Shown here: one piece after another, positions 18,165 through 26,503 of the stretch
Numbering within the stretch: position 1 is the stretch's first letter
Layout: each line of letters starts with the position of its first letter
Source of the DNA: Haliotispira sp965263485
Lineage (GTDB): Bacteria > Spirochaetota > Spirochaetia > SP-2023
DNA: 64,000 bases
NCBI GenBank assembly: GCA_965263485.1
Contig: CBDHHO010000001.1
Span: forward strand, 310,001-374,000
Direction: 5' to 3'
Position numbers and translations under genes: made by a program
Notes under the pieces: generated by a model
Database searches by the model: none
What the model saw: only the letters and a program-made list of their open reading frames with translations
Told to the model about the DNA's origin: nothing

Positions 18165-20003
18165 ATGGCGCTCCATCACCCAAACGGAGAAAACGGCGAG
18201 CAAAACCGGAAGAATCGGGTTTGCCTGTGTCTGAATGGCCGGACGCTGGCCGAAAGCCTGGCCTTGCTGCGCGCCGAACCTCACTTCGAGACGCAGCTTG
18301 ACTTTGCCGAGCTGCGTCTGGATTTTTTGCTGGATTTTTCGGGCCCGCAAGCCTTGGAGCAATCGCTTATTCGTCTGGGCCAAGACCGGACGCGGGGAGC
18401 GCGAGTTGCCGGGCTAGGCAAGGGAAGAGGGCAGGCCCAGTTCGTTCTGACCCTGCGCCGGGCCGCCGATGGTGGCTTCTGTCCCGATGCTCCGACCCTG
18501 AGCGATGAGCAATATCTGGAGTTGCTAAGGCGCTGTGTCGCTGTCTTCTCTTCTGATCGGCAGCCAATAGCTTATCTTGACTTGGACGCTCCCCTGTTGC
18601 GGCGCATCTGCGTGGGCAGTGCCGAGCTGCGCGACAGTTGCGCGGCTCTGCTGGAGCAGCTCCGGGGCCTCGGTGCCCGCCTGATTATTTCACTACATGA
18701 CTTTGCCATAGCAGCTCCGCCTGTGCTGGCAGATCGGGATGCTACGGAGGCTCTTTGGGACGCTGCCGAGCTGTTGCTCTCGGAGCTAGGGCTGGTTTTT
18801 GCCACTGCTGCCGAAAGCCGGGAATGGATGGCTCAATCCGTATTGAAGCTTGCCTTGATGGCCACTAACTCGCGCGAAGTTCTGCATTTTTATTACTTTG
18901 CGCAGTTGCTGCGCTGCAGACAGCAAGCCTTAAAATCCCTCCCTTCATATATTTTGCTGGCCATGGGTGAATCGGGCAGCTCCAGTCGGGTGCTGAGTGC
19001 CCACGTGGGCAGCTTATGGACTTTTTGCACTGCCAGTGCATCGGCGGGAAACGAGCCGGTTGCACCCGGGCAGTTGAGCTTTGCTGAGTTGATTGAACTG
19101 TACCGCTACCGGGATCTTGGGCCCGGAACGAAGGTCTATGGAGTGGTCGGCAACCCTGTCGGGCACAGCCGTTCTCCCGAAATCCACAATCCGATCTATC
19201 AGCAAAAGGGTTGGAACGCGGTCTACCTGCGTTTCCGTGCCGATGAACTGAGCGACTTTTTGGCCTTGAGCGACTTTCTGCCGCTGCGTGGCATTTCCTG
19301 TACGGTGCCGCACAAAGAGGCCTTGGCCCGACTGGCGCTCTCAGGCCGCATTGCGGGCAAGAAAGTGTGTGCCAGCCGGGCAGTGCAACTGCTGGGAGCC
19401 GGTAATACTCTGTATCTGTCGGCAGGAGAGGATGGCAGTCTGTACTGGCTGGCTGAAAACACTGATGTAGAAGGATTTATCCGGCCCCTGCTGGATCTGT
19501 GCCGCCAGCGTGGCATTGACCTGAGGGGGAAAAAGGCTGCCGTGATCGGTGCGGGCGGCGCGGCGCGCGCAGCAGTGTACGCCCTGCTGCGCGAAGGGGT
19601 GGACTGTGCCATCTACAACCGCAGCCCCGAAAAGGCCCGGCAATTTCAAACTTTGTTCAATAATACGGAGGGTCTGTCCGGCAAGGTTCTCCGGGCAGAC
19701 AGTCTGGAAGAGGGTGCTACGATTGGCCCCGACTGCGACCTGCTGGTACAGACCACCAGCGTTGGAATGTCTCATGCGGGGGCGAATACGGACGCAATGA
19801 TATGGGACCCGGTGCCCCGGTATTCGTTTCGCCCCGCTCAGATCGCTTATGACTTGATTTATCAGCCCGAGCGGACAGTGTTTTTGCAGCGGGCCGAAGC
19901 TGCCGGAGCACTGGTGCTGAATGGCAGCGCCATGCTCAGACAACAGGCGCTGGCACAGATTGAATTGTTTGCCGGGTCTCTGCCGGATAATACTAATCCG
20001 TAA
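18165..20003 (+). CDS. aroDE: Bifunctional 3-dehydroquinate dehydratase / shikimate dehydrogenase
   Basis: 612 residues fusing two consecutive shikimate-pathway steps. Residues about 20-265 are a type I dehydroquinate dehydratase: AELRLDFL, the general-base His in LIISLHDF, and the Schiff-base Lys in VLKLALMATN. Residues about 290-610 are a shikimate dehydrogenase: GVVGNPVGHSRSPEIHN, the substrate loop TVPHKEALA with catalytic Lys, ENTDVEGF, and the NADP-binding GAGGAARAA. ATG 18165 was chosen because the open frame upstream overlaps the helicase tail and has no domain content. Such AroD-AroE fusions are known in chlamydiae and plants, and are rarer elsewhere. Confidence 0.93.
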   Translation: MALHHPNGENGEQNRKNRVCLCLNGRTLAESLALLRAEPHFETQLDFAELRLDFLLDFSGPQALEQSLIRLGQDRTRGARVAGLGKGRGQAQFVLTLRRAADGGFCPDAPTLSDEQYLELLRRCVAVFSSDRQPIAYLDLDAPLLRRICVGSAELRDSCAALLEQLRGLGARLIISLHDFAIAAPPVLADRDATEALWDAAELLLSELGLVFATAAESREWMAQSVLKLALMATNSREVLHFYYFAQLLRCRQQALKSLPSYILLAMGESGSSSRVLSAHVGSLWTFCTASASAGNEPVAPGQLSFAELIELYRYRDLGPGTKVYGVVGNPVGHSRSPEIHNPIYQQKGWNAVYLRFRADELSDFLALSDFLPLRGISCTVPHKEALARLALSGRIAGKKVCASRAVQLLGAGNTLYLSAGEDGSLYWLAENTDVEGFIRPLLDLCRQRGIDLRGKKAAVIGAGGAARAAVYALLREGVDCAIYNRSPEKARQFQTLFNNTEGLSGKVLRADSLEEGATIGPDCDLLVQTTSVGMSHAGANTDAMIWDPVPRYSFRPAQIAYDLIYQPERTVFLQRAEAAGALVLNGSAMLRQQALAQIELFAGSLPDNTNP

Positions 20004-20104
20004 AAGTAGCATTCTTTCCGATTGATCCCCTCACTCCCCGTGAAAGCGGGAGTTTACGCACAGAGCATTTGCCAGATGGACTCTCGCGGGAGAGACAAAC
20101 ATTT
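20002..20104 (+). repeat. Dispersed ~105-bp repeat, copy 1
   Basis: From GTAAAAGTAGCATTCTTTCC to GACAAACATTT. It matches 59321-59431 with scattered substitutions. It contains ACTCCC...GGGAGT and CTCTCGCGGGAGAG hairpins, so it may end transcription of aroDE. Confidence 0.65.
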
Positions 20105-20132
20105 ATCATACTCTACTTCTACGGATTGGCAT

Positions 20133-20261
20133 GAGGCTTTGCTGACGGTGAGGAATGGCGAGGCGAAGCAGGCCATTCCTCACGAATCCTGCCGTAAGCA
20201 GAACCTTTGTTCGGCAACAAGATCGCGATTCAGCGCAGAATTGGAATTTTTAGAGGTGCCC
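20133..20261 (+). mobile_element. MITE copy m (right part only, long form)
   Basis: The right half of a long-form copy, ending GGAATTTTTAGAGGTGCCC at 20261. The left half is eroded or replaced by the 20002-20104 repeat. It contains the same insertion hairpin as copy a, arms 20148-20159 and 20172-20183, with three compensatory base-pair changes. Confidence 0.8.
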
Positions 20262-20298
20262 TTTAGGGTTTCCCTGTGGAAACGAAAAAGCAAGAGAC

Positions 20299-23200
20299 TC
20301 AGGCTCGCAGCAAACGGAAAGTCCGAATCGCAAACGGAGTAAACTCCAGTTCACAAGCTGAGGGCAGGGGCTTGCCAATATCATTCCACTCCAACAGATC
20401 ACATTCCTGCAAGCCGGAAAAACCGGCTTGCAGTTCAATCCGGGCCCCGCTGCTGCGCCCCGCGCGTTCGACCAGACGAACTATCAGATCTTCCGATTTC
20501 TCGGCCTGTTTGAGCACTTCAAGGGTGACGTTCCGGCTATGCAGCCTCAGCGGCAGGTGATACTGTCCGTCAGCGAGCCGACCGAGCACTTGCAACGGTG
20601 GCCCGTTCAGGCGGGCTGCCGCCGCCTGAATCTGTGGCATGGCCTCGACCAGTGGGCCGCAATGGGGCAGCAGAGCATAGCGAAACTGCTGGGCACCCAA
20701 ATCGGCATCCGGGTCGGGCAGAGTAGGGGAGCGCAGCAGATTCAGGTCCAACCAATTACCTGCGATCTGATAACCATACTTGCTGTCGTTGAGCAGGCTC
20801 ACGCCGTAGTCCAAGTCGCTCAAATCGGCATAGCGCTGGCCGACTACCTCGAACTGGGCCATTTCCCAGCTGGTATTGCGGTGGGTGGGGCGCTGCAAAT
20901 AAGCGTACTGAATGTCGTAGCCGGCGCTCTGGCTGCGTACAGCCAGCTCAAAGTTGAGACGCAGCATGCAGTGGCGCTCGCGCCAATCAACCTGTTGAGC
21001 GAAGGACAGCTGCTTGCTGTGCGCTTCCAGTGTGACCGCCTGCTCCAGCCGGGAGGCCTGGCCGCAGGAATAGACAAAGTGCAGCCGACGGCAGAGGCTC
21101 GTGCCGGGCAGCAATCGGGCTTCCCCGGCCCGCAGCTCTTCCAACATTTCTGCCTGGTAATTGATATCGATGTCCCAAGCATCCCAGTCGCGTGGCCAGT
21201 CGTGGTAGAGACAGAGGCGGTTGCCTGCCGGCGCACTGCCCTGCCCGGCCAGGATGCTGCGTCCGGCTTCCTTGTCCCAAGCTTCACAGAGCGGGCCTTC
21301 AGGCAGGAAGCGATAGCGCACCAACGAGTTCTCCAGCAGATAGCTGCCATCGTCTAGGCACCGGGCCACTACGGCTTGGGCAGAGGGAAGGGGCCGTTCT
21401 GTTCCGGGGTTTGGCTGCACATGCACGATGGCCTGCGGAGCCAAGCGCAGCAGCAGTTGGCCACCTTCCGCACCCAGAATTTCTGCCGCCTGCTCTCCTT
21501 CAGCCGGCAGCAGTCCGACCGTTTGCCCGTCTTTCTGGCCGGGCTCGCCGAGGAGCAGCTGGATGGGCAGGCTGTAGGGGTTAATCAGGGTCAGGCCCTG
21601 TGAATCTGGTTCTGTTGCGTGCTTCTGCCAGTTTTCCCGCAACTGCTGGCATTCGTCCAACGCAGCGCGGTATTCACCTTCGGTGCGCTGATAGACCTCG
21701 CAGATACTGGAGCCGGGGATGATATCGTGAAACTGGTTGATCAGCAGGGTTTTCCACAGCTGATCGATCCGGGCCTTGGGATATGCGATGCCGGGGCTCA
21801 GGCAGTACAGGTATTCGACCAGGTGCAGGGCCTCTTCGAGGCGGCGGTTGCCGTACTTGGTGCGAGCCTGTGTGGTCAAAGTGCCCCGGTGCAGCTCCAA
21901 GTACAGTTCTCCCTGCCAGCGCGGCAGCAGCCCGGCCTTATGCTGCAAGCGCTCGAAAAACTGATCAGCGCGGCCAAAACACACTCTGGGCGTATTCTCA
22001 GCTCCATCGTTTTGAGGAGGCCCCCCCCTTGAGCCTCCCCCTGAGGCCCCTAAGCGCAGACCACGTTCGATCATGGCCTCATCAGGACCGCCGCCGCCGT
22101 CTCCCACGCCGTAGAGCGTCATAAACTCATCCAGCAGATGGGCCTCTTTGAAGCCGTCCTGAGCAGCGCTGAGCCCCAGGCCGTGCACCCCGCCCAAGGT
22201 CAGAGTGCTATTGTAAGTGGCCTCCGGCGGGAAGTGGGTCAGCACCTCACTGCCATCGACACCCTGCCAGTGGAAGGTGTGGTGCGGGAAATCGTTGTAC
22301 TGACTCCAGGAAAGTTTCTGGGTCAAAAAGTAGGGAACCCCCGCACGCCGCAAAATCTGCGGCAGATTGGCACTGTAGCCGAACACATCGGGCAGCCACA
22401 GATTCTGCACATCAACTCCAAATTCATCTCGGAAGAAATTCTTGCCGTGCAGCACTTGGCGCAATAGTGATTCACCACTGGGAATATTGGCATCGGCCTC
22501 GATCCACATGGCACCCTGCACCTCCCAGCGCCCCTCTGCCACCCGTTCTTTGACCTGCTCGTACAGCTCCGGATAGTGCTCCTTGACGAAGGCGTAGTGC
22601 TGGGCCTGAGATGCGCCAAAGACGTAGTGGGGGTACTGCTCCATCAGGCGCAGCTGGTTCGCGAAGGTGCGGGCGCACTTGCGCACGGTCTCGGACACCG
22701 GCCACAGCCATCCTGTGTCGATGTGAGCGTGGCCCACCGCAACCGTGCTGAGATCGGAAGGTGCGTTGCCATTGACAAAAGTGCGCAGCAACAGTTCATG
22801 GGCCTCTGAGAGCCGATTGCGGGCCACGAGGCTCAGGGACTGATCAATGCCGTATATCAAGCGTTTGGCCCGGGGAGGGGCCTGCTTGCCCGCATTGCTC
22901 TCATCGGCGCCCCAGACACCGGCGGCCTTGCTGCGCAGCAGATTCTGCGCCAGCTGGCTGGCGCTCTCCAAGTCGATCAGATAGTGCCACAGGGCCTTGT
23001 CGAGCAGGACCACTTGGGCACTGTGCACCTTGCCCTGATGCTCGCCGTAATAACGCGGAGCGCCCCTTTCGGGGTCATCCCCACGTTCCAGACCGAACAG
23101 GGTATTGGCGGCTGCTTCAATCCAGATTTCGAGTTCGCTGCCCTCCAAGAGCTCATCGGCCCAGCGCAGTAACGAGCGTTCAAAACTGTTGTGCAGCACC

Positions 23201-23583
23201 GAGCCGCCGGAGATTCCCTGCACGATTCGGCCACTGCGGTCAAATACCAGCCCTTCGCCACTCAAACTCAGGTCTAGGGCAATCTCGGCAGCTTGTTCGC
23301 GAACTCTGCGTTGCCATTCGGGCAAGACGTCCGCAAGTTCGCTGCGCGCACAGAACCAGGCACTGCGCCAGATGAGCTCGCCGGAGCGGCCCCAGATAAA
23401 GTCCTGCCCGCCTTCGGGAGCTTCCTGATAGTCGAGTTGCTCTTTGTCGGCAAAACTCAGGTGCTGCTCGGTGACGGCATAGCGCAGCTGTAAAGGCTTG
23501 CTATCCAAGAACAGCCCGCGCCGCAGGCGCTCCAAGGTGCGTTGGGCGCGTCCCAGAATCATGGGGAATTGCCGATGGTACAT
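20299..23583 (-). CDS. Alpha-mannosidase, glycoside hydrolase family 38
   Basis: 1094 residues; hydrolyses alpha-linked mannose. The GH38 catalytic domain begins at VGHAHIDTGWLWPV (near residue 285), which holds zinc ligands. The probable nucleophile Asp is in LPDVFGYSANLPQ (near 399). Further matches are EVQGAMWIEADANIPSGE and the mid-domain segment LLINQFHDIIPGSSI. The long N-terminal extension of about 280 residues and the C-terminal beta domains are normal for bacterial and fungal cytosolic members. No signal peptide, so it is probably cytoplasmic and acts on imported oligosaccharides. AAGGAG nine bases upstream fixes the start. Long frames on the opposite strand are shadows. Confidence 0.95.
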   Translation of the reverse strand: MYHRQFPMILGRAQRTLERLRRGLFLDSKPLQLRYAVTEQHLSFADKEQLDYQEAPEGGQDFIWGRSGELIWRSAWFCARSELADVLPEWQRRVREQAAEIALDLSLSGEGLVFDRSGRIVQGISGGSVLHNSFERSLLRWADELLEGSELEIWIEAAANTLFGLERGDDPERGAPRYYGEHQGKVHSAQVVLLDKALWHYLIDLESASQLAQNLLRSKAAGVWGADESNAGKQAPPRAKRLIYGIDQSLSLVARNRLSEAHELLLRTFVNGNAPSDLSTVAVGHAHIDTGWLWPVSETVRKCARTFANQLRLMEQYPHYVFGASQAQHYAFVKEHYPELYEQVKERVAEGRWEVQGAMWIEADANIPSGESLLRQVLHGKNFFRDEFGVDVQNLWLPDVFGYSANLPQILRRAGVPYFLTQKLSWSQYNDFPHHTFHWQGVDGSEVLTHFPPEATYNSTLTLGGVHGLGLSAAQDGFKEAHLLDEFMTLYGVGDGGGGPDEAMIERGLRLGASGGGSRGGPPQNDGAENTPRVCFGRADQFFERLQHKAGLLPRWQGELYLELHRGTLTTQARTKYGNRRLEEALHLVEYLYCLSPGIAYPKARIDQLWKTLLINQFHDIIPGSSICEVYQRTEGEYRAALDECQQLRENWQKHATEPDSQGLTLINPYSLPIQLLLGEPGQKDGQTVGLLPAEGEQAAEILGAEGGQLLLRLAPQAIVHVQPNPGTERPLPSAQAVVARCLDDGSYLLENSLVRYRFLPEGPLCEAWDKEAGRSILAGQGSAPAGNRLCLYHDWPRDWDAWDIDINYQAEMLEELRAGEARLLPGTSLCRRLHFVYSCGQASRLEQAVTLEAHSKQLSFAQQVDWRERHCMLRLNFELAVRSQSAGYDIQYAYLQRPTHRNTSWEMAQFEVVGQRYADLSDLDYGVSLLNDSKYGYQIAGNWLDLNLLRSPTLPDPDADLGAQQFRYALLPHCGPLVEAMPQIQAAAARLNGPPLQVLGRLADGQYHLPLRLHSRNVTLEVLKQAEKSEDLIVRLVERAGRSSGARIELQAGFSGLQECDLLEWNDIGKPLPSACELEFTPFAIRTFRLLRA

Positions 23584-23614
23584 ATAAAAAACTCCTTATT
23601 GGGTTCTCCCGTAA

Positions 23615-23778
23615 GGGTACCTCTAAAAATTCGCTTTTGATGCTGAATCAGCGAGATTTTGCCGATAGCGAGGAAGTGAGGCCGAAGCATACTTTGTTGT
23701 ATGGTAAGGCTTTGCTGACGAAGCTATTCGGCAACAAGATCGCGATTCAGCGCGGAATTGGAATTTTTAGAGGTACCC
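23615..23778 (+). mobile_element. MITE copy e (standard form, 164 bp)
   Basis: Ends GGGTACCTCTAAAAATTC and GAATTTTTAGAGGTACCC. Flanks are GTAA and GTAG. Here both termini contain GGTACC, so the outer ends are perfectly complementary. It sits between the divergent start regions of the mannosidase and the DUF368 gene. Confidence 0.93.
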
Positions 23779-23895
23779 GTAGGATATTTCGGGAAAAATA
23801 ATTGGCGATATCTTCCTGACTCGAATCTAGTGCAATATAATGTGCCAAGGAAGGGAAGGGGCAACATTATAGCAGGCTGAGGAGGAATATTGAAT

Positions 23896-24834
23896 ATGCA
23901 GCAAAACACGCGCATAAATACAGGCGTTACTCAGGGCATCGCTCAGAACATTGCACAAGGAATCGCCATTGGAGCGGCCACCGTAGTGCCGGGTCTGTCC
24001 GGCGGTACAATAGCCTTGCTCTGTGGTATTTTTGAGCGCCTGATCCGGGCCTTGAAATCCATTGACTTCAAGGCTGTAGGCCTGCTGCTGCGCGGCCGTT
24101 TTGCCTGCTTTGCCCAGCACATTGATTTGCTGTTCCTAGTAAGCCTGTTTGTCGGCTTGGTACTGGGTAATGTGCTATTAGCCAAACTGCTCGGATTCCT
24201 GTTTGAGGGTTACCCAATCCATACTTGGGCCTTTTTCTTCGGCTTGGTGCTGGTTTCCGTTTATTTTGTCGGCAGAAATATCAAGCGCTTTTCGGCCCCG
24301 ATCTGCTTCAGTTTCCTCCTTGGAGTGCTCATTGCTGTCGGCGTGACGGCACTGCCTCCCGCTGTGGGCAGCGGAGCCTTTTGGTACCTGATGCTCTGCG
24401 GCGTGCTGGCCATTTGCAGCATGCTCCTGCCTGGCCTGTCCGGCTCTTATGTACTAGTCCTTTTGGGCAATTACCGACTGATGCTGGAGGGAGTGGGGAA
24501 TCTGGATATGGGCATTCTTACACCCTTTTTGCTGGGTGCTGTATTGGGCCTGTTGGCTTTTGGCCAGCTATTGGGCTGGCTGTTCAAGAACTGGCATGAC
24601 TTGACCATTACTCTGCTCTGCGGCTTCATTGCCGGTTCATTGCGCAGCCTATGGCCTTGGAAAAAAGAAATCCTGCAAAGCTTCGGAACAAAGGAAAAGG
24701 TGGTAGCGTACCAGTATCTGCTGCCCAATGGGGGCGAAGAACTACTGGTGCCGGGACTGCTTGCGCTGTGCGGTGCCGGGCTGCTGATCGGGCTAGAAGC
24801 CTGGGCAGCTCAAGCCGTAAAAACCTCTGATTAG
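23896..24834 (+). CDS. DUF368 membrane protein, probable polyprenyl-phosphate translocase
   Basis: 312 residues, mostly hydrophobic, with about eight to ten membrane segments. The family signature GIAIGAATVVPGLSGGTIALLCGIFE is near residues 19-45, and a related second-half repeat LLPGLSGSYVLVLLGNY is near 176-192. DUF368 proteins (PopT type) have been reported to recycle undecaprenyl phosphate across the cytoplasmic membrane; assignment here rests on family resemblance. ATG 23896 was chosen; a TTG two codons upstream is an alternative, and AGGAGG lies at 23879-23884. A MITE copy occupies most of the upstream intergenic region. Confidence 0.85.
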   Translation: MQQNTRINTGVTQGIAQNIAQGIAIGAATVVPGLSGGTIALLCGIFERLIRALKSIDFKAVGLLLRGRFACFAQHIDLLFLVSLFVGLVLGNVLLAKLLGFLFEGYPIHTWAFFFGLVLVSVYFVGRNIKRFSAPICFSFLLGVLIAVGVTALPPAVGSGAFWYLMLCGVLAICSMLLPGLSGSYVLVLLGNYRLMLEGVGNLDMGILTPFLLGAVLGLLAFGQLLGWLFKNWHDLTITLLCGFIAGSLRSLWPWKKEILQSFGTKEKVVAYQYLLPNGGEELLVPGLLALCGAGLLIGLEAWAAQAVKTSD

Positions 24835-24851
24835 AAAACTCCAGGAAACTT

Positions 24852-25619
24852 TTATAAGCGCACCGCGACCCCGTGTTCACGCAGGTAAAGCTTGAGTTCG
24901 GGAATCGCAATCAGGCCCTTGTGGAATACACTGGCCGCTAGGGCGGCCTCGTTGTCTACTTTTTCAAACAATTCCAGAAAGTGCTCTCTGGCCCCGGCTC
25001 CACCGGAAGCCACGATGGGAAGGGAGACCTTTTGGCGCAGCAGAGCCAGCTGCTCAATATCGTAACCGCTGCGCCTACCGTCTTGATTCATGCAGTTAAG
25101 TACAATTTCGCCTGCGCCGCGCTCCTGCACCTCCCAAGCCCAGTCCAGCAGCTCGCGCTCGCTGTCACGCATTTTGTCAGGACGGCCCGTGTACTGCTTG
25201 ACCCGATAACGCCCATCTTGGAAATGACTGTCGATGCCGATCACCACGCACTGATTGCCAAAGGTGCGGGCCATCCGGTCGATCAATTGAGGGTCTTCCA
25301 AAGCCGGTGAATTGATTGAAATCTTGTCGGCGCCGTTGGCCAACACGATCCGGGCCTGTTCCAGACTGCGGATGCCCCCGGCCACAGCAAAGGGAATGTC
25401 GAGCAGCTCTGCCACTCGCGCTACCCAGCCTTTGTCCACACTGCGCGCATCACTGCTGGCGGTAATGTCATAGAACACCAGCTCATCCGCGCCCTCGCGA
25501 CAGTAGCACCGGGCCAATTCCAAGATTTGGCCCTGTACTTCATGGTTACGGAATTCCACACCCTTGACGACCTGCCCGTCCATCACATCCAGGCAGGGAA
25601 TGATGCGTTTGCACAGCAT
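24852..25619 (-). CDS. hisF: Imidazole glycerol phosphate synthase cyclase subunit
   Basis: 255 residues. A TIM barrel that uses ammonia from HisH to form imidazole glycerol phosphate and AICAR in histidine synthesis. Clear family landmarks: the start LCKRIIPCLDVMDGQVVKG with catalytic Asp, ELVFYDITAS, GGIRS, GADKISINSPAL, and the phosphate-binding VASGGAG near residues 220-226. The gene ends convergently with the DUF368 gene and starts two bases after the hisA stop, so hisH-hisA-hisF is one minus-strand operon. Confidence 0.97.
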   Translation of the reverse strand: MLCKRIIPCLDVMDGQVVKGVEFRNHEVQGQILELARCYCREGADELVFYDITASSDARSVDKGWVARVAELLDIPFAVAGGIRSLEQARIVLANGADKISINSPALEDPQLIDRMARTFGNQCVVIGIDSHFQDGRYRVKQYTGRPDKMRDSERELLDWAWEVQERGAGEIVLNCMNQDGRRSGYDIEQLALLRQKVSLPIVASGGAGAREHFLELFEKVDNEAALAASVFHKGLIAIPELKLYLREHGVAVRL

Positions 25620-25621
25620 AA

Positions 25622-26392
25622 TCAGTCCCTATCCCCAGGTACCAGAACTTCCAGAGCCTTCAGTGCCTGCTCCAGCGTAAAACGGCCCTCAAGCAGGGAC
25701 TTGCCCAGCACCGCCCCAGCTGTGCCGTTCCGCCCCAGTTGTGCCAAGTCATTGAGGGCGGCAATGCCTCCCGAGGCCTGCACTTGCAAATGTGGAAAAT
25801 GCCGCCGGATATCTCGGTACAACGCGAAATTCGGCCCGCTCAATGTGCCATCCCGCTCAATGTCGGTACACAACAGATGGCGGGCAGCGGGAAACTGCTC
25901 CAGCAACTGCCACAGGGTCTGCCCGCTGTGCTCCTGCCAGCCGTGAATTACCATATAGGGCTGCGGCCCGGCCTCCCCTCTTGCTTTGCGATAGTCGATG
26001 TCCAAGGCGAGTACGACACGTTCCGGGCCGAATTCATCGAGCCAACGGCGCACCTGCTCCGGCTCTTTAGCGCAGAGGCTGCCAACGATGGCGCGTTGCA
26101 CTCCGGCGGCAAAAACCTGCTTCAAGCGTTCACGGCTCCTGATGCCGCCGCCGCACTGCACTTTCAGGTCACTGGCCGCAAAAATACTCCGAATCGTATC
26201 GAGTTGCTGGCACTCTCCCCGACTTTGTGCCGCATCCAAGTCGATGACGTGCAACCATTCCGCTCCCGCAGCGCGATAATTCTGGGCCAAGTCTCCGGGA
26301 CTATGCGCATAATGGCTTTGCTGGGTAAAGTCTCCTTGGGTAAGGCGCACACAGTGGCCATTGATCAAATCAATCGCAGGATACAGTGTCAT
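25622..26392 (-). CDS. hisA: Phosphoribosylformimino-5-aminoimidazole carboxamide ribotide isomerase
   Basis: 256 residues. TIM-barrel Amadori isomerase of histidine synthesis, paralogous to HisF. ATG 26392 gives the standard N-terminus LYPAIDLINGHCVRLTQGDF. The frame upstream of it runs into a MITE and is not coding. Other landmarks are VIDLDAAQ, VQCGGGIRS, RAIVGSLCAKEPEQV, CTDIERDGTLSGPN with the catalytic Asp, and QASGGIAALNDL. An AAAGGA site lies nine bases upstream. The MITE at 26409-26499 separates it from hisH within the operon. Confidence 0.96.
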   Translation of the reverse strand: MTLYPAIDLINGHCVRLTQGDFTQQSHYAHSPGDLAQNYRAAGAEWLHVIDLDAAQSRGECQQLDTIRSIFAASDLKVQCGGGIRSRERLKQVFAAGVQRAIVGSLCAKEPEQVRRWLDEFGPERVVLALDIDYRKARGEAGPQPYMVIHGWQEHSGQTLWQLLEQFPAARHLLCTDIERDGTLSGPNFALYRDIRRHFPHLQVQASGGIAALNDLAQLGRNGTAGAVLGKSLLEGRFTLEQALKALEVLVPGDRD

Positions 26393-26408
26393 TGATATAG
26401 ATCCTTTA

Positions 26409-26499
26409 GGGGGACCTCTAAAAATTCCATTCTGCGCTCTTGCTCGCTGTCGTCCAAAATAGCTTCGCAAGAAGACAAAAGCGAATTTTTAGAGGTCCC
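26409..26499 (-). mobile_element. MITE copy f (short form) inside the his operon
   Basis: GGGGGACCTCTAAAAATTCC at the left and GCGAATTTTTAGAGGTCCC at the right, with a perfect 4-bp target duplication TTTA (26405-26408, 26500-26503). It lies between the hisH stop (TTA complement at 26504-26506) and the hisA start, so the operon transcript must pass through it. Confidence 0.9.
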
Positions 26500-26503
26500 T
26501 TTA

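Noticed and set aside
20428..21357. Plus-strand frame of 309 codons inside the mannosidase gene
   Set aside because: Antisense shadow of a clear GH38 gene; composition reflects its complement and there is no ribosome binding site.
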